From an uncultured Collinsella sp. (lineage in GTDB: Bacteria > Actinomycetota > Coriobacteriia > Coriobacteriales > Coriobacteriaceae), in NCBI GenBank assembly GCA_900761995.1, contig CAAFEY010000030.1, forward strand, positions 1 through 42,709: a DNA stretch of 42,709 nt, written 5' to 3'. Below, in pieces: positions 1 through 10,281 of the stretch (position 1 is the first letter of the stretch; the number at the start of each line of letters is the position of its first letter). A program made the translations under genes and the position numbers. The notes beneath the pieces are model-generated. The model saw nothing but the letters and a program-made list of their open reading frames with translations. It was not told where the DNA came from and made no database searches.

Positions 1-427
1 CCTTCATGTTGGCCACGAAGTAGGTCGCATCGCCGCGCTTGGCGGCAAGGCGCACCATCTCTTTGCCCAGGTCGAAACCGTAAGCATCTACGCCCGGCAC
101 CGCGCCCATGGCACTGGTGTAGTAGCCCTCGCCGCAGCAAATATCGAGCAGCGTCATGGGGCCGTTCGCAGACGCTGCACGCCCAGACACCCGCTCGTGC
201 ACCAGCTCAACCATCGCATCGCGCAACGGCGCATAGTATCCGCGGTTCAGAAAGTCACGACGACTGCGCGCCTGTGACTTGGGATCGCCCATGGAGTCGC
301 CGCTCTTGGACGAGCGCAGTAGGTACAGATAGCCCTCGCGCGCACGGTCAAACCGGTGTCCGCCCGCGCATGCAGCACCGCGCTCGTTATCCACCAGTGG
401 CTCATGGCAAACGGGACACAACAACAT
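1..427 (-). CDS. rlmA: RlmA-type 23S rRNA (guanine-N1) methyltransferase, N-terminal part (runs off left edge)
   Basis: Only the first 142 codons are inside the window. The protein opens with a small zinc finger: Cys4, Cys7, Cys20 and His24, followed by RFDRAREGYL, which is the arrangement of RlmA/RrmA enzymes that methylate N1 of a guanine in 23S rRNA helix 35. A Rossmann motif I (LLDICCGEGYY) follows at about residue 95 and should bind S-adenosylmethionine. The ATG at 427 has an AAGGAG ribosome site just upstream. RlmA is normally about 270 residues, so roughly half is missing through the window edge, not through mutation. The family is clear. Whether the target is G745 or G748 (TlrB-type, tylosin resistance) cannot be told from this fragment. 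Confidence 0.85.
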   Translation of the reverse strand, partial: MLLCPVCHEPLVDNERGAACAGGHRFDRAREGYLYLLRSSKSGDSMGDPKSQARSRRDFLNRGYYAPLRDAMVELVHERVSGRAASANGPMTLLDICCGEGYYTSAMGAVPGVDAYGFDLGKEMVRLAAKRGDATYFVANMK

Positions 428-483
428 GGCAACTCCTTAGCGCGAACAACACAACGCCCACCATTGTCGCACGCCTTCCCCGC

Positions 484-541
484 CTAGTCATTGGGGACGT
501 TCTTGAATGACTAGTCGTTTAAGAACGCCCCCAACGACTAG
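484..541. repeat. Interspersed palindrome, family 1, copy A
   Basis: Two 21-base arms (484-504 and 521-541) are inverted with two mismatches around a 16-base loop that itself contains the palindrome GACTAGTC. The core reads GGGGACGTTCTT. The same unit recurs at 12772-12828 and 20860-20915. Here it sits between the divergent rlmA and MATE genes. No T-run follows either arm, so it does not look like a simple terminator. Confidence 0.85.
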
Positions 542-605
542 TCGATTAGGAGTATCATCGTCTGCGCAAATAAGCACGATATAGCACGTTAGAGATTGAG
601 AGCGT

Positions 606-1988
606 ATGGCTGATACCGTATCTAAGCATATTGACATGACCACCGGATCGCTGTGGCGCAATATTCCCCTGTTCGCCTTCCCCGTGGCCGCCACGAGCAT
701 CTTGGAGCAGCTGTCGAACCTCATCGCCACGGTCATTATCGGTAACTTCTCGGGCGACCAGGGAACCCTCGCCATGGCGGCGGTCGGCTCCAATGTTCCG
801 CTTACCAGTCTTATGCTCAACCTGTTTATCGGCATGTCGCTTGGCTCCAACGTGGTCATCGCCAATGCTATCGGCCGCAACGATCAGAACATGGTCAAAC
901 GCGCCGTCCATACCTCGATTCTTATGGCACTTGTGGGCTTTGTCGTCATCGCTCTGGGCGAGATCTTTGCCGAGCCCATGCTCGCCGCGCTCAACGTTCC
1001 CGCCGAGACTATGCCCCTCGCTTCGCTCTACCTGCGCGTCTTTTTGCTCAGCATGCCCCCGATCTTGCTCTACAACTTTGAGGCCGCGATCTTCCGCTCC
1101 GTCGGCATCACCCGCATGCCGCTGCAGGCGCTTGCCGTATCCACCGTCCTCAACATTGGTCTGGACCTCATCTTTGTCCCCGTACTCCACTGGGGCGTCG
1201 CGGGTGTCGCCATCGCCACCGCCATCGCCTACACCGTCAGCGCCACTACGCTCTTTATTCGCCTGCTCAAGACCGACTCCGTCGTCCGCGTCACCCTTCG
1301 CGACCTGGCTATCGACCCCGTCGCCCTCAAGCGCATCGTCAAGATCGGCCTGCCCGCCGGCATCCAAAGCGCCGTGTTTGCCGTCGCCAACATCATCATC
1401 CAGTCCGCCATCAACAGCTTGGGCACCGAGGTCATGGCGGCATCGAGCGCCGCCATGAGCCTGGAGTACGTGTGCTACAACCTGCTCAACAGCTTTAGCC
1501 AGGCTTGCACTACCTTTGTGGGACAAAACCACGGTGCCCGCCAGATCGGCCGCTGCACTAAAACGCTCAAGGTCTGCCTGGTCGAAGGCGGTATCGTTGC
1601 ACTCACCACGATTATCGTTATTGTCGGCCTGGGGCGCGAGATCTTGTCGCTCTTTAACAGCGATCCCAACATCGTCTCGATCGGCTATATCCGCGTGTGT
1701 TCGATCTTCCCGGCGTATGCCTTTAGCATGTTCTACGAAAACATGTCAGGCTACCTTCGCGGCTTTGGTATCTCGCTCACGCCCGCCCTCATCACCATGA
1801 TCTGCGTCTGCGGCATCCGCTTCTATTGGGTATTCTGCGTGTTCCCGCACTTCCGCACCTTTGCGAACATTATGATGGTCTACCCCATCAGCCTGGGCAC
1901 CACGGCGTTCTTTATGGTCGTGGCGGTACTACTTTGCCACCCGGCACGCACCTATCGCGCCACCCAAGCCAAAGCGACAGCCCGCTAA
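606..1988 (+). CDS. MATE family multidrug/metabolite efflux protein
   Basis: A 460-residue, very hydrophobic protein with about twelve membrane segments, the normal size for the MATE family (NorM/DinF type), which exports cationic drugs or metabolites using Na+ or H+ gradients. The N-terminal stretch TGSLWRNIPLFAFPVAATSI and the repeated half-protein architecture (second half begins near residue 240, IVKIGLPAGIQSAVF) are typical of MATE proteins. The start at 606 is preceded only by a weak ribosome site (GATTGAGAG). The gene converges with the LysR gene, 27 bases away, with no clear terminator hairpin between. The substrate cannot be predicted. Confidence 0.9.
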   Translation: MADTVSKHIDMTTGSLWRNIPLFAFPVAATSILEQLSNLIATVIIGNFSGDQGTLAMAAVGSNVPLTSLMLNLFIGMSLGSNVVIANAIGRNDQNMVKRAVHTSILMALVGFVVIALGEIFAEPMLAALNVPAETMPLASLYLRVFLLSMPPILLYNFEAAIFRSVGITRMPLQALAVSTVLNIGLDLIFVPVLHWGVAGVAIATAIAYTVSATTLFIRLLKTDSVVRVTLRDLAIDPVALKRIVKIGLPAGIQSAVFAVANIIIQSAINSLGTEVMAASSAAMSLEYVCYNLLNSFSQACTTFVGQNHGARQIGRCTKTLKVCLVEGGIVALTTIIVIVGLGREILSLFNSDPNIVSIGYIRVCSIFPAYAFSMFYENMSGYLRGFGISLTPALITMICVCGIRFYWVFCVFPHFRTFANIMMVYPISLGTTAFFMVVAVLLCHPARTYRATQAKATAR

Positions 1989-2015
1989 ACACCGCACTCA
2001 ACACCACGCCAGTCA

Positions 2016-2882
2016 TTAATTGACAATATGCGAGCTCATATAGTCGATAAAACGCCTCGTGGCGATAGGCATGGTATCCCAGCTACGCCAAGCTGCCACC
2101 ACGTCGCGCGAGGGAGCATGCACGATGGGACGTACACGAATATCGGCCCGCATGCCCTCAACGGTACGACGATACAGCATACTCACGCCTAGGCCCTCCT
2201 CCACCATCGCCATGATGGTGTAGTCGTCGGTTACCTCACTCGTCACGTGTGGCGACAGCCCATGCGCCGCGAATGCATCGAGCACCAGGCTCTGTTCGCC
2301 CTCATCCAGCAGCACAAACGGCTCGGACGCCAGGTCGGCAAGTGTCACCTTTTCCTTTGCCGTCAGCGGATGCGCGGTCGGCAACAATGCCACCAACTCG
2401 TCGTGATAGACCACGCGCTTCTCGAGCCCAGCGGTAAACCCGCGCGCCGTAAAGCAAAAGTCAACCACGCCATCGTGCACCCATTGAGCGTTGCGCGTGT
2501 AATCGCCCTGCTTGAGGGTAAAGCGTACGCCCGGGTGCAGCGCACCAAAGTCGCGGATCACACGCGGCAGCACGGTACGACTCACGTTGGTAAACGTCGC
2601 GATACGAATATCAGTCGAGGAGAGTCCCAGCAACTCCTGCCGTTTGCCCTCAAGCTCGGCCTCGGCAGTTACAATCTGGCGCAGATACGGCAGATACTGC
2701 TTACCGTCGCGCGTAAGCGATACGCCCTGCTTACCGCGCTCGATAATCGTGGTACCCAGCTCGCGCTCGAGCGCCTTGACGGCCTGGCTCACCGCGCTTT
2801 GTGTATAGCCCAGCTCATCGGCTGCACCCTTAAGACTGCCGCGATCGACCACCATACAAACAATCTGATACCGCGATGCCAT
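2016..2882 (-). CDS. LysR family transcriptional regulator
   Basis: A 288-residue protein with an N-terminal winged helix-turn-helix (YTQSAVSQAVKALERELG, residues about 26-43) and a LysR substrate-binding domain (about residues 90-288), the usual LysR length. It is divergent from the EamA exporter at 3041, the classic LysR arrangement, so it probably controls that gene in response to an unidentified small molecule. The start is the ATG at 2882, preceded by GGAGGCACG, which gives a good ribosome site. Confidence 0.9.
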   Translation of the reverse strand: MASRYQIVCMVVDRGSLKGAADELGYTQSAVSQAVKALERELGTTIIERGKQGVSLTRDGKQYLPYLRQIVTAEAELEGKRQELLGLSSTDIRIATFTNVSRTVLPRVIRDFGALHPGVRFTLKQGDYTRNAQWVHDGVVDFCFTARGFTAGLEKRVVYHDELVALLPTAHPLTAKEKVTLADLASEPFVLLDEGEQSLVLDAFAAHGLSPHVTSEVTDDYTIMAMVEEGLGVSMLYRRTVEGMRADIRVRPIVHAPSRDVVAAWRSWDTMPIATRRFIDYMSSHIVN

Positions 2883-2941
2883 CGTGCCTCCACATCAATG
2901 CAGCCGTAAAACGTTTTGCCAGCGCTTTTTCTAGCAACATT

Positions 2942-2960
2942 AGTATTTCTTAATCATACT
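2942..2960. promoter_or_regulatory. Candidate LysR binding site
   Basis: AGTAT-N9-ATACT forms a dyad, containing a T-N11-A LysR-type core, in the 158-base space between the divergent LysR and EamA genes. It is the only clear dyad there. Assignment to the neighbouring regulator is inference from position. Confidence 0.4.
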
Positions 2961-3040
2961 GAAGATACATTCGCTTTACTACATCCACATCTGGGAGCAG
3001 AATCCTTTTTGCGAAACCGTTCTGTAACAAAAGGAGTCCC

Positions 3041-3943
3041 ATGGATCGCAAAAAAGCAATCGCGCTCTCATTTTCCGTTCCCGTCGCATGGGGCTTTTCG
3101 TACCCCCTCATGAAGATCGGCATGGATAGCATGAACGCCACGAGCATCGTTGCGCTGCGCTGCATCATCGCCTTTGTGGCCTGTCTGCTGCTCTTCCACA
3201 AGCACGCGCTGCGTATCAACCGTGACGTGATGGTTCGCTCCGCCATCATCGGCGCCATCATGGCAACCGAGCTCACCTGTATGTGCCTGGGTTCCAGCCT
3301 CACCTCCGCCTCAACCGCCGGCTTTTTGCAGAGCCTGACGGTCGTAATCGTGCCGTTTGCCAACGCCGCCCTGCTGCGCCGCGCCCCCGAGCGCAAAGTT
3401 CTCGTCGGCACCGCCATCGTCACCTGTGGCATGCTGCTGCTCTCGGGCGCCGACTTCACCAGCCTGAACCCGGGCGCGCTCATCATGTTGCTCTCGGCCT
3501 TTGTCTATGCCGGCCACATCATTGTGGCGAAGCGCTTTGTCGAAGATGTCGACCCGCTGGCTCTGGGCGTTTGGCAGCTGGGCTTTGGCGGCCTGTTCTC
3601 GGGCATCGCCGCATTCGTCTTTGGCGGTTTCACGCTTCCCGGCACGCCGGGCGAGGTCGTAGTCGTCGTTGCCCTCGCACTCATCTGCTCTGCCTATGGC
3701 TTTATCACCCAGACGCTCGTGCAGCCCCACGTGCCCGCCGAGACCACCGGCTTCGCTTTCTCACTCGAACCGGTCTGCTCTGCCGTCTTCTCGTTCTTCC
3801 TGGTCGGCGAGGTCCTGAGCCCCATCGCCTTCTTTGGCGCCGCCCTCATCCTCACCGGCGTCATGGTGGCAACCGTCGAGCTTCCGCGCCTCCGTGAACA
3901 TGGACAGGCCCGTATGGCAGGAGCGCCCGAGCGCGTCTCGTAG
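3041..3943 (+). CDS. EamA/DMT family transporter
   Basis: A 300-residue protein with ten predicted membrane helices in two homologous five-helix halves (second half from about residue 145, ALIMLLSAFVYAGHIIVAKR), as in the drug/metabolite transporter superfamily EamA (RhaT/YdcZ type). Such proteins mostly export amino acids or other metabolites. The start has a strong AAAAGGAG site seven bases upstream. It stands alone, divergent from the LysR gene. The substrate is unknown. Confidence 0.9.
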   Translation: MDRKKAIALSFSVPVAWGFSYPLMKIGMDSMNATSIVALRCIIAFVACLLLFHKHALRINRDVMVRSAIIGAIMATELTCMCLGSSLTSASTAGFLQSLTVVIVPFANAALLRRAPERKVLVGTAIVTCGMLLLSGADFTSLNPGALIMLLSAFVYAGHIIVAKRFVEDVDPLALGVWQLGFGGLFSGIAAFVFGGFTLPGTPGEVVVVVALALICSAYGFITQTLVQPHVPAETTGFAFSLEPVCSAVFSFFLVGEVLSPIAFFGAALILTGVMVATVELPRLREHGQARMAGAPERVS

Positions 3944-4031
3944 TCCCCACTCCTTATGCAGCCGCGGCATAAAGGTTTCCGGTGTGCCTTTACAATAGAT
4001 GCCAACAGAGCATCTGCCATAAAGGAGCCCC

Positions 4032-4757
4032 ATGGACACCGCGACCCGCAACCGCAACATAGCAACTTGGTTGGGCGATGCGCCGCAGCCGGTACGTGAC
4101 ACTACGAACCAGCTGCTCGAGCGCATCGCCCTTTTGCGTGCCGAGCAAACCATCTACCCGGCACAAGACGACATCCTCAATGCCCTCGTCTACACGCCGG
4201 CAGACCAAGCCAAAGTTGTCATCTTGGGTCAAGACCCCTATCACGGACCCAACCAGGCCATGGGGCTTTCGTTCTCGGTCCCCGCGACGCAAACCAAGCT
4301 GCCGCCGAGCCTGCGCAACATCTATAAGGAGCTCAATGCCGACCTGGGCTGCCCCGTTCCCGCCACGGGAGATCTAACGCCATGGGCACAGCAGGGCGTA
4401 TTGCTCCTCAACACTACGCTCACCGTGCGCGAGCATGCCGCGAACTCGCACGCCAAGCTGGGCTGGAGCGCGCTCACCGACTACGTTATCGAACGCTGCT
4501 GTCAGCTGCCCCAGCCGGTAGTCTTTTTGGCATGGGGCTGCTTTGCCCAGCAGATGGTTGAGGGCAAGCTCGCCGCGACCGGCGCGGGCAAGGCAAGCGG
4601 CAAGTTCTGTCTGGCCTCCACGCACCCCTCGCCACTTTCGGCCAACCGTGCCACGGCAGAACTCCCCGCTTTTATGGGGTCGCGCCCCTTCTCGGCAGCC
4701 AATCGGCTACTCGAACAGCACGGCTCGACCCCCGTCAACTGGACTTGCCTCGGCTAA
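4032..4757 (+). CDS. ung: Uracil-DNA glycosylase, family 1
   Basis: This 241-residue enzyme excises uracil from DNA as the first step of base excision repair. Both hallmark motifs are present: the water-activating loop VVILGQDPYHGPNQAMG (Asp68 is the catalytic aspartate of GQDPYHGP) and the C-terminal THPSPLSANR loop carrying the catalytic histidine. The length agrees with family 1 enzymes (about 220-240). The ATG at 4032 follows an AAAGGAG site. The gene stands alone and ends in a strong hairpin at 4773-4806. Confidence 0.97.
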   Translation: MDTATRNRNIATWLGDAPQPVRDTTNQLLERIALLRAEQTIYPAQDDILNALVYTPADQAKVVILGQDPYHGPNQAMGLSFSVPATQTKLPPSLRNIYKELNADLGCPVPATGDLTPWAQQGVLLLNTTLTVREHAANSHAKLGWSALTDYVIERCCQLPQPVVFLAWGCFAQQMVEGKLAATGAGKASGKFCLASTHPSPLSANRATAELPAFMGSRPFSAANRLLEQHGSTPVNWTCLG

Positions 4758-4772
4758 AAATCGATACATCAA

Positions 4773-4806
4773 AAACGCGCCCGACGGCTTTCCATCGGGC
4801 GCGTTT
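4773..4806. terminator. Bidirectional intrinsic terminator between ung and the SDR gene
   Basis: A perfect 12-bp stem (AAACGCGCCCGA / TCGGGCGCGTTT) with a 10-base loop lies between convergent genes. On the minus strand it ends in five T's; on the plus strand in three. It therefore serves the minus-strand SDR transcript best and ung less well. The SDR stop codon is only one base from the stem. Confidence 0.85.
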
Positions 4807-4807
4807 C

Positions 4808-5488
4808 CTATTCGGGCCAAATAAATTGTGTGCGGCCGGCCTCGCCGCCATCGATCAGCAGGCTCTGCCCGGTCATAAACCGGTTGGTCACGCCCACAAA
4901 GTAGATCCACTCGGCGATCTCTTGGGCGGTGGCCCAGCGCTTAAGCGGCGTGAGCTCCATAATCTGGTTCCACAGGCGCTCGTCTTCCATCACGCAACGG
5001 TTGAGCGGCGTGATAACGCCGCCCGGGTCCACACTGTTGGCGATGGCCTGCGGCGCCAGGCGGTTTGCAAGGTTTTTGGTGTAGGCGATAACGCCGCCCT
5101 TGCTGGCAGCATAGACAGGAAACTCCGATCCCGTATGTCCGCTCGCCGACCCCACATTGACCACGGATTTGATAGCCGGCGCCGGCTTGGCGGCAAGCCC
5201 CTCCCCCACAAAGGCGTAGCGCTCAGTCACGTTGATGGTGCCACGCAGGTTGGCGGCAATGTCGTCGGCCGAATCCTGCGTACCGGCAACGTTCACGATT
5301 ACCTGGGGTTCAAGGTCAACTGGAAACGAGTCCGGCTCGCGGACATCAACGATCAGATGGCGGTAGCGCTCGTGTTCGATCGCCGCCGGCAGCAGATCAA
5401 AGCCCACGACCTCGTGGCCCTCGTCCAAAAAGCGCTGCACGCACGCGGCTCCGATACCGCCCGAAGCGCCCGTGATCAAAACCCGCAT
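4808..5488 (-). CDS. Short-chain dehydrogenase/reductase (SDR)
   Basis: A 226-residue classical SDR: NAD(P)-binding GASGGIG (residues 7-13), the NVAG structural motif (66-69, in place of NNAG), catalytic Ser near 114-116 and Tyr126-x3-Lys130 (YAASK). The C-terminal DPGGVITP and TGQSLLIDGG segments are typical. It reduces or oxidises an unknown alcohol or carbonyl. The start at 5488 has an AAGGAG site. It lies nine bases downstream of the VUT transporter gene in the same direction, so the two are probably co-transcribed, though a functional link to queuosine salvage is not evident. Confidence 0.9.
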   Translation of the reverse strand: MRVLITGASGGIGAACVQRFLDEGHEVVGFDLLPAAIEHERYRHLIVDVREPDSFPVDLEPQVIVNVAGTQDSADDIAANLRGTINVTERYAFVGEGLAAKPAPAIKSVVNVGSASGHTGSEFPVYAASKGGVIAYTKNLANRLAPQAIANSVDPGGVITPLNRCVMEDERLWNQIMELTPLKRWATAQEIAEWIYFVGVTNRFMTGQSLLIDGGEAGRTQFIWPE

Positions 5489-5497
5489 GCTTGCTCC

Positions 5498-6220
5498 TTA
5501 GGCGGTTGCGTGACGCTCGAGGTACTCGGCACCCACATTCTCGCGCTCCCAGCCGCGCACGACCTTGTAGCCCACGGGGCTCAGGAAGACCTCGCACAGC
5601 AGCTCGGCAACAGCGCCGGTCAGCGAGCACATAAGAACCTGCACCCAGGTCCAACCAAAGAACGTGTGGCTCACCACAATGGCAAAGACCAGGTTGTCGA
5701 CAAACTGGCCAACACCCGTGGACACATAGGAACGGAAGGCAAAGCTCGCAAAGTTATTCTTCTTGAGCATACGGCCGAGCGACTGGTTGAGCGTGGAGTT
5801 AACCACGGCAGAAACGAGCATTGCCAGCGAAGAGCCCAGCACCACGTACCAGGTGCCGCCAATGGTGGCGTTAAGGGCGCTGTTGACCTCGATCATGCCC
5901 GTGTCGTAGTAGGCGCCCCACATGCCGGGCGTGAGCGAGCATGCCCAAAAGCACAGGCTCACGGCCAGGTTGACCAGCAGCGCGAGGATAGAGATTTTGA
6001 TGGATGCCTTGGCGCCAAAGCGCTTGCAGATCATGTCCTGGCACAAAAACGAAACCCAGCTCACCACAAAGCCGCAATCGAGTGCCAGATACGGCAGGCT
6101 GATGAGCTCTTTGTTGGCCAGTAGGTTCATCATGATGACGCTCACGAAAAACAGCGAAACCGTTGCCGCGGGAATGCTCCGCAACAGGACCTTGTAGTCC
6201 TCCATGACCTTCTTGATCAT
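5498..6220 (-). CDS. VUT family / queuosine-precursor transporter-like protein
   Basis: A 240-residue membrane protein with about six helices, of the YhhQ/VUT (formerly DUF165) family that imports queuosine precursors such as preQ0/preQ1 or queuine. The family-typical segments STGVGQFVDNLVFA and LLANKELISLPYLALDCG-like N-terminal helices are visible. It is translated from the ATG at 6220 after AAAGGAGTACATA. A hairpin with potential pseudoknot lies 28 bases before the start (see separate entry). It is followed by the SDR gene in an apparent operon. Family membership is fairly secure; the exact substrate is inference. Confidence 0.8.
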   Translation of the reverse strand: MIKKVMEDYKVLLRSIPAATVSLFFVSVIMMNLLANKELISLPYLALDCGFVVSWVSFLCQDMICKRFGAKASIKISILALLVNLAVSLCFWACSLTPGMWGAYYDTGMIEVNSALNATIGGTWYVVLGSSLAMLVSAVVNSTLNQSLGRMLKKNNFASFAFRSYVSTGVGQFVDNLVFAIVVSHTFFGWTWVQVLMCSLTGAVAELLCEVFLSPVGYKVVRGWERENVGAEYLERHATA

Positions 6221-6247
6221 TATGTACTCCTTTGGTTTTAGGTTTAA

Positions 6248-6276
6248 CGAGCAGGATATCGGACCCGAACTGCTCG
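6248..6276 (-). promoter_or_regulatory. 5'-leader hairpin of the VUT transporter gene, possible H-type pseudoknot
   Basis: On the minus strand a 7-bp stem (CGAGCAG/CTGCTCG) closes a 15-base loop containing GGGT. The downstream single-stranded tail holds ACCT just before the ribosome site, and GGGT can pair with ACCT (one G-U pair). A small hairpin whose loop pairs with the ribosome-site tail is the general layout of preQ1-I riboswitches. The consensus sequence of those is not convincingly present, so this is a candidate only. Confidence 0.3.
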
Positions 6277-6340
6277 GACGCCCCGGTCTTGAGACGACGG
6301 TGGGTATGATAGCCGCTCATACGGCATCAGGCAAGTAAAC

Positions 6341-6370
6341 GGCGCGGCAGCCCCGCAGGGCCACCGCGCC
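6341..6370 (-). terminator. Probable terminator or hairpin downstream of prfC
   Basis: GGCGCGG (6341-6347) pairs with CCGCGCC (6364-6370), with further pairing inside, seven bases past the prfC stop. On the minus strand the stem is followed by GTTTACTT, only a weak T-tract. It may attenuate, not fully stop, reading into the transporter gene. Confidence 0.5.
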
Positions 6371-6376
6371 GATGCG

Positions 6377-7990
<1,614 letters not shown>

Positions 7991-8144
7991 GCGGATCCTT
8001 TCTTGCATTGAGTGCATTACGTCGATGTAACCGCACTATTGTAGCCGCGAAATCCCGCTCTAGGGCGCCTATCAGGACAAATTCATCAGTTGGGGCCTGG
8101 GTAGCCGGCCCAATCCGAATTTGTCTCTTGCGTAACTGTACATA

Positions 8145-8178
8145 GTGTATATATACTGTGCTTACCGGTTATATACAC
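8145..8178. promoter_or_regulatory. Probable operator of the GntR/ABC operon
   Basis: A perfect 9-bp inverted repeat, GTGTATATA (8145-8153) and TATATACAC (8170-8178), spaced by 16 bases, lies 28 bases before the GntR start codon and overlaps AT-rich promoter sequence. YtrA-type GntR repressors usually bind a dyad in their own promoter, so autoregulation of the whole operon is likely. Confidence 0.6.
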
Positions 8179-8205
8179 GTGTAGCCCAACAGCTAAGGAG
8201 CCGCT

Positions 8206-8586
8206 GTGGACATCATCCTATCCAATTCGAGCGACAAGCCCATCTACGAGCAAATAGCCTCGCAAGTCAAAGCTCAGATCCTTTCGGGCGCGCTCGCTGC
8301 GGGAGCCAAACTCCCCAGCATCCGTGCACTCGCGAGCGATCTTGGCGTGAGTGTCATCACCACCAAGCGCGCTTACGCCGACCTGGAGCAACTCGGCTTT
8401 ATCTACACCGTGCAGGGCAAGGGCTGTTTTGTCGCCGAGGGCAACCAGGAGCTCTTGCGCGAAAACCAGCTCTGCCATATCGAAGAGCTGCTTGCGAAAG
8501 CGGCGAACCAAGCCGAAGCCTTGGGCGTCACGCGCGACAAACTGCACGAGATGCTCGACCTGGTAGCCCCCGAAACCATGCAGTAG
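8206..8586 (+). CDS. GntR family regulator, YtrA subfamily
   Basis: A 126-residue repressor-type protein with an N-terminal winged helix (PIYEQIASQVKAQILSGAL..., LPSIRALASDLGVSVITTKR, residues about 12-75) and only a short C-terminal dimerisation tail, which is the YtrA layout. The start is a GTG at 8206, supported by AAGGAG five bases upstream. It heads an operon with an ABC ATPase (24 bases downstream) and a permease, the standard YtrA neighbourhood, in which the regulator typically responds to cell-wall-active antibiotics or envelope stress. Confidence 0.9.
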   Translation: MDIILSNSSDKPIYEQIASQVKAQILSGALAAGAKLPSIRALASDLGVSVITTKRAYADLEQLGFIYTVQGKGCFVAEGNQELLRENQLCHIEELLAKAANQAEALGVTRDKLHEMLDLVAPETMQ

Positions 8587-8609
8587 CCATCTGCAAGAAA
8601 GGCCATACC

Positions 8610-9491
8610 ATGCAAAAGTTGCTAGAACTCAAAGGTGTATCGCGCCGCGTGAGCAACCACTTTTCACTGCGCGACGTCACACTCGCCGTGGAGCCCGGCC
8701 AGATCGTTGGCTTTGTGGGCGCAAATGGCGCCGGCAAGACGACGACCATTCGCGCCGCGCTTGGGCTTATAAAGCCCGATGCCGGCGAGGTGCATCTGCT
8801 TGGACAGCGCTGCGACGCCAACGCGCCCGACGAGACGCAGCGCCACCTGCGCTCCCGCATCGGGCTTGTCCTGGACACGTGTCCCTTCCCCTCCACGCTC
8901 AAGGTGGGCCAGGTCGAGAAGCTCGTAGGCCCGGCATACCCCACGTGGAGCTGCGAAACGTTCGCCGGATTCATCGACCGATTTGGCCTCGATCCCAAGA
9001 CGAAGGTCAAGGACCTCTCCCGCGGCATGGGCATGAAGCTGCAGCTCGCCTGTGCGCTCAGCCACAATGCCAAGCTGCTCGTTTTGGACGAAGCCACCGC
9101 GGGCCTCGATCCCATGGCGCGCGAGGAACTGCTCGACGAGTTGCTTGCCTTTGTCGCCGACGGCCAGCACAGCGTGCTGCTCTCGAGCCACATTACATCC
9201 GACCTCGATCGCACTGCCGACCGCGTCATCTGCATCGATAACGGCTCGATTGTGTTTGACCTGCCGCGCGAGGAAATTACCGACCGAGCCGGCATCGCCC
9301 ACTGCACCCAAGCACAGGCGTCCGAGCTCATGGCTTGCGTCGAAGGCGCCCGTGCCGCCCACCACGCCTATAGCGTGGACGTGCTCGTGCCCAACCGTCG
9401 CGATACGCTCGAGGCCTTTCCCGAGATTCCCTGCGATCGGGCAACCATTGATGACTATCTGCGCCTCATGCTGAAAGGGGCTTCGAAATGA
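8610..9491 (+). CDS. ABC transporter ATP-binding protein
   Basis: A 293-residue ATPase with Walker A GANGAGKTT (residues 37-45), a degenerate signature LSRGMGMKL (in place of LSGGQ, as in YtrB-type ATPases), Walker B LLVLDEATAGLDP and the SSH switch histidine. The reading frame is open far upstream (to 8145) but that part overlaps the GntR gene; the ATG at 8610 with an AGAAAGG site is the real start. It pairs with the permease whose ATG overlaps its stop (ATGA at 9488-9491). The transported substrate is unknown; export or antibiotic defence is plausible from the YtrA-type context. Confidence 0.93.
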   Translation: MQKLLELKGVSRRVSNHFSLRDVTLAVEPGQIVGFVGANGAGKTTTIRAALGLIKPDAGEVHLLGQRCDANAPDETQRHLRSRIGLVLDTCPFPSTLKVGQVEKLVGPAYPTWSCETFAGFIDRFGLDPKTKVKDLSRGMGMKLQLACALSHNAKLLVLDEATAGLDPMAREELLDELLAFVADGQHSVLLSSHITSDLDRTADRVICIDNGSIVFDLPREEITDRAGIAHCTQAQASELMACVEGARAAHHAYSVDVLVPNRRDTLEAFPEIPCDRATIDDYLRLMLKGASK

Positions 9492-10186
9492 AACGCGCCT
9501 TTATGTCCGATCTCGCCATCGTCCGCACGCTTGTCCCGAGCATCGCGGGCGTCGGCCTGTTCATATTCGTCGTATTGACCCTTGCCAACGCGACAGACGG
9601 CGATTCCGGCATGAGCGCCGGCGCCTGTGCGGTCAGCGCAATGTCGCCCATCATAATCATGAACTCGCTAGCTGGCTACGATAACCAAAACGGCTGGGAG
9701 CGTTATCGAGCAACGTTGCCCTTCTCGCGCAAAGACATTATTTGCGCACGCTACCTGTGCATCGTTATCTTCTCGGTCGTCATGGCGTGCGCGGCTACGC
9801 TTCTGAACATCCTCGCCCTTCCGCTCTTCGACCCCATGGGCATCCCTTCGACATGCCAGACGATCTTTGAAATCGCAACCGCCTCGGCGGCATCGATGCT
9901 CATCTCCCTCATGATGGTATTCTTGACACAGCCGCTGTTCTTCCGATTTGGACACATGGAGGCGCTGCGCCTATCCCTTGGCCTGTTTGCCCTGTTTGGC
10001 TGCGGCACCATGGCAATGCTGAGTTCCTCCAACCCCATCAGCAACTGGCTCATGTCGATTGCCGGAGCGAATCCCGATCCCGCCGTTCTTGGCTGTCTGT
10101 GTGCAGGAATTGCCGTACTGGCGCTCGCGCTATGTGCAATCAGCTGCACCGTCAGCACCAAGGTTTATCGAGTACGCGATTTGTAG
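9488..10186 (+). CDS. ABC-2 type transporter permease
   Basis: A 232-residue membrane protein with about six helices (first at about residues 10-35, VPSIAGVGLFIFVVLTLANA) and the segment NGWERYRATLPFSRKDII, which is typical of the small ABC-2 permeases paired with YtrB-like ATPases. Its start overlaps the ATPase stop by four bases, so the two are translationally coupled. It converges with the ClC gene at 10282; I see no hairpin terminator in the 95-base gap. Confidence 0.88.
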   Translation: MKRAFMSDLAIVRTLVPSIAGVGLFIFVVLTLANATDGDSGMSAGACAVSAMSPIIIMNSLAGYDNQNGWERYRATLPFSRKDIICARYLCIVIFSVVMACAATLLNILALPLFDPMGIPSTCQTIFEIATASAASMLISLMMVFLTQPLFFRFGHMEALRLSLGLFALFGCGTMAMLSSSNPISNWLMSIAGANPDPAVLGCLCAGIAVLALALCAISCTVSTKVYRVRDL

Positions 10187-10281
10187 CCATACGAAACTTG
10201 ACCCACGTAGGCCACAATCGGTCGCAATCGCCCATCCGCAAATCCATGGCAAACGGCATGTCCCCGGCGTGCGCCACCGTA

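Noticed and set aside
8145..8609. N-terminal extension of the ABC ATPase overlapping the GntR gene
   Set aside because: Out of frame with the convincing GntR protein; the ATPase domain starts at 8610 with its own ribosome site.
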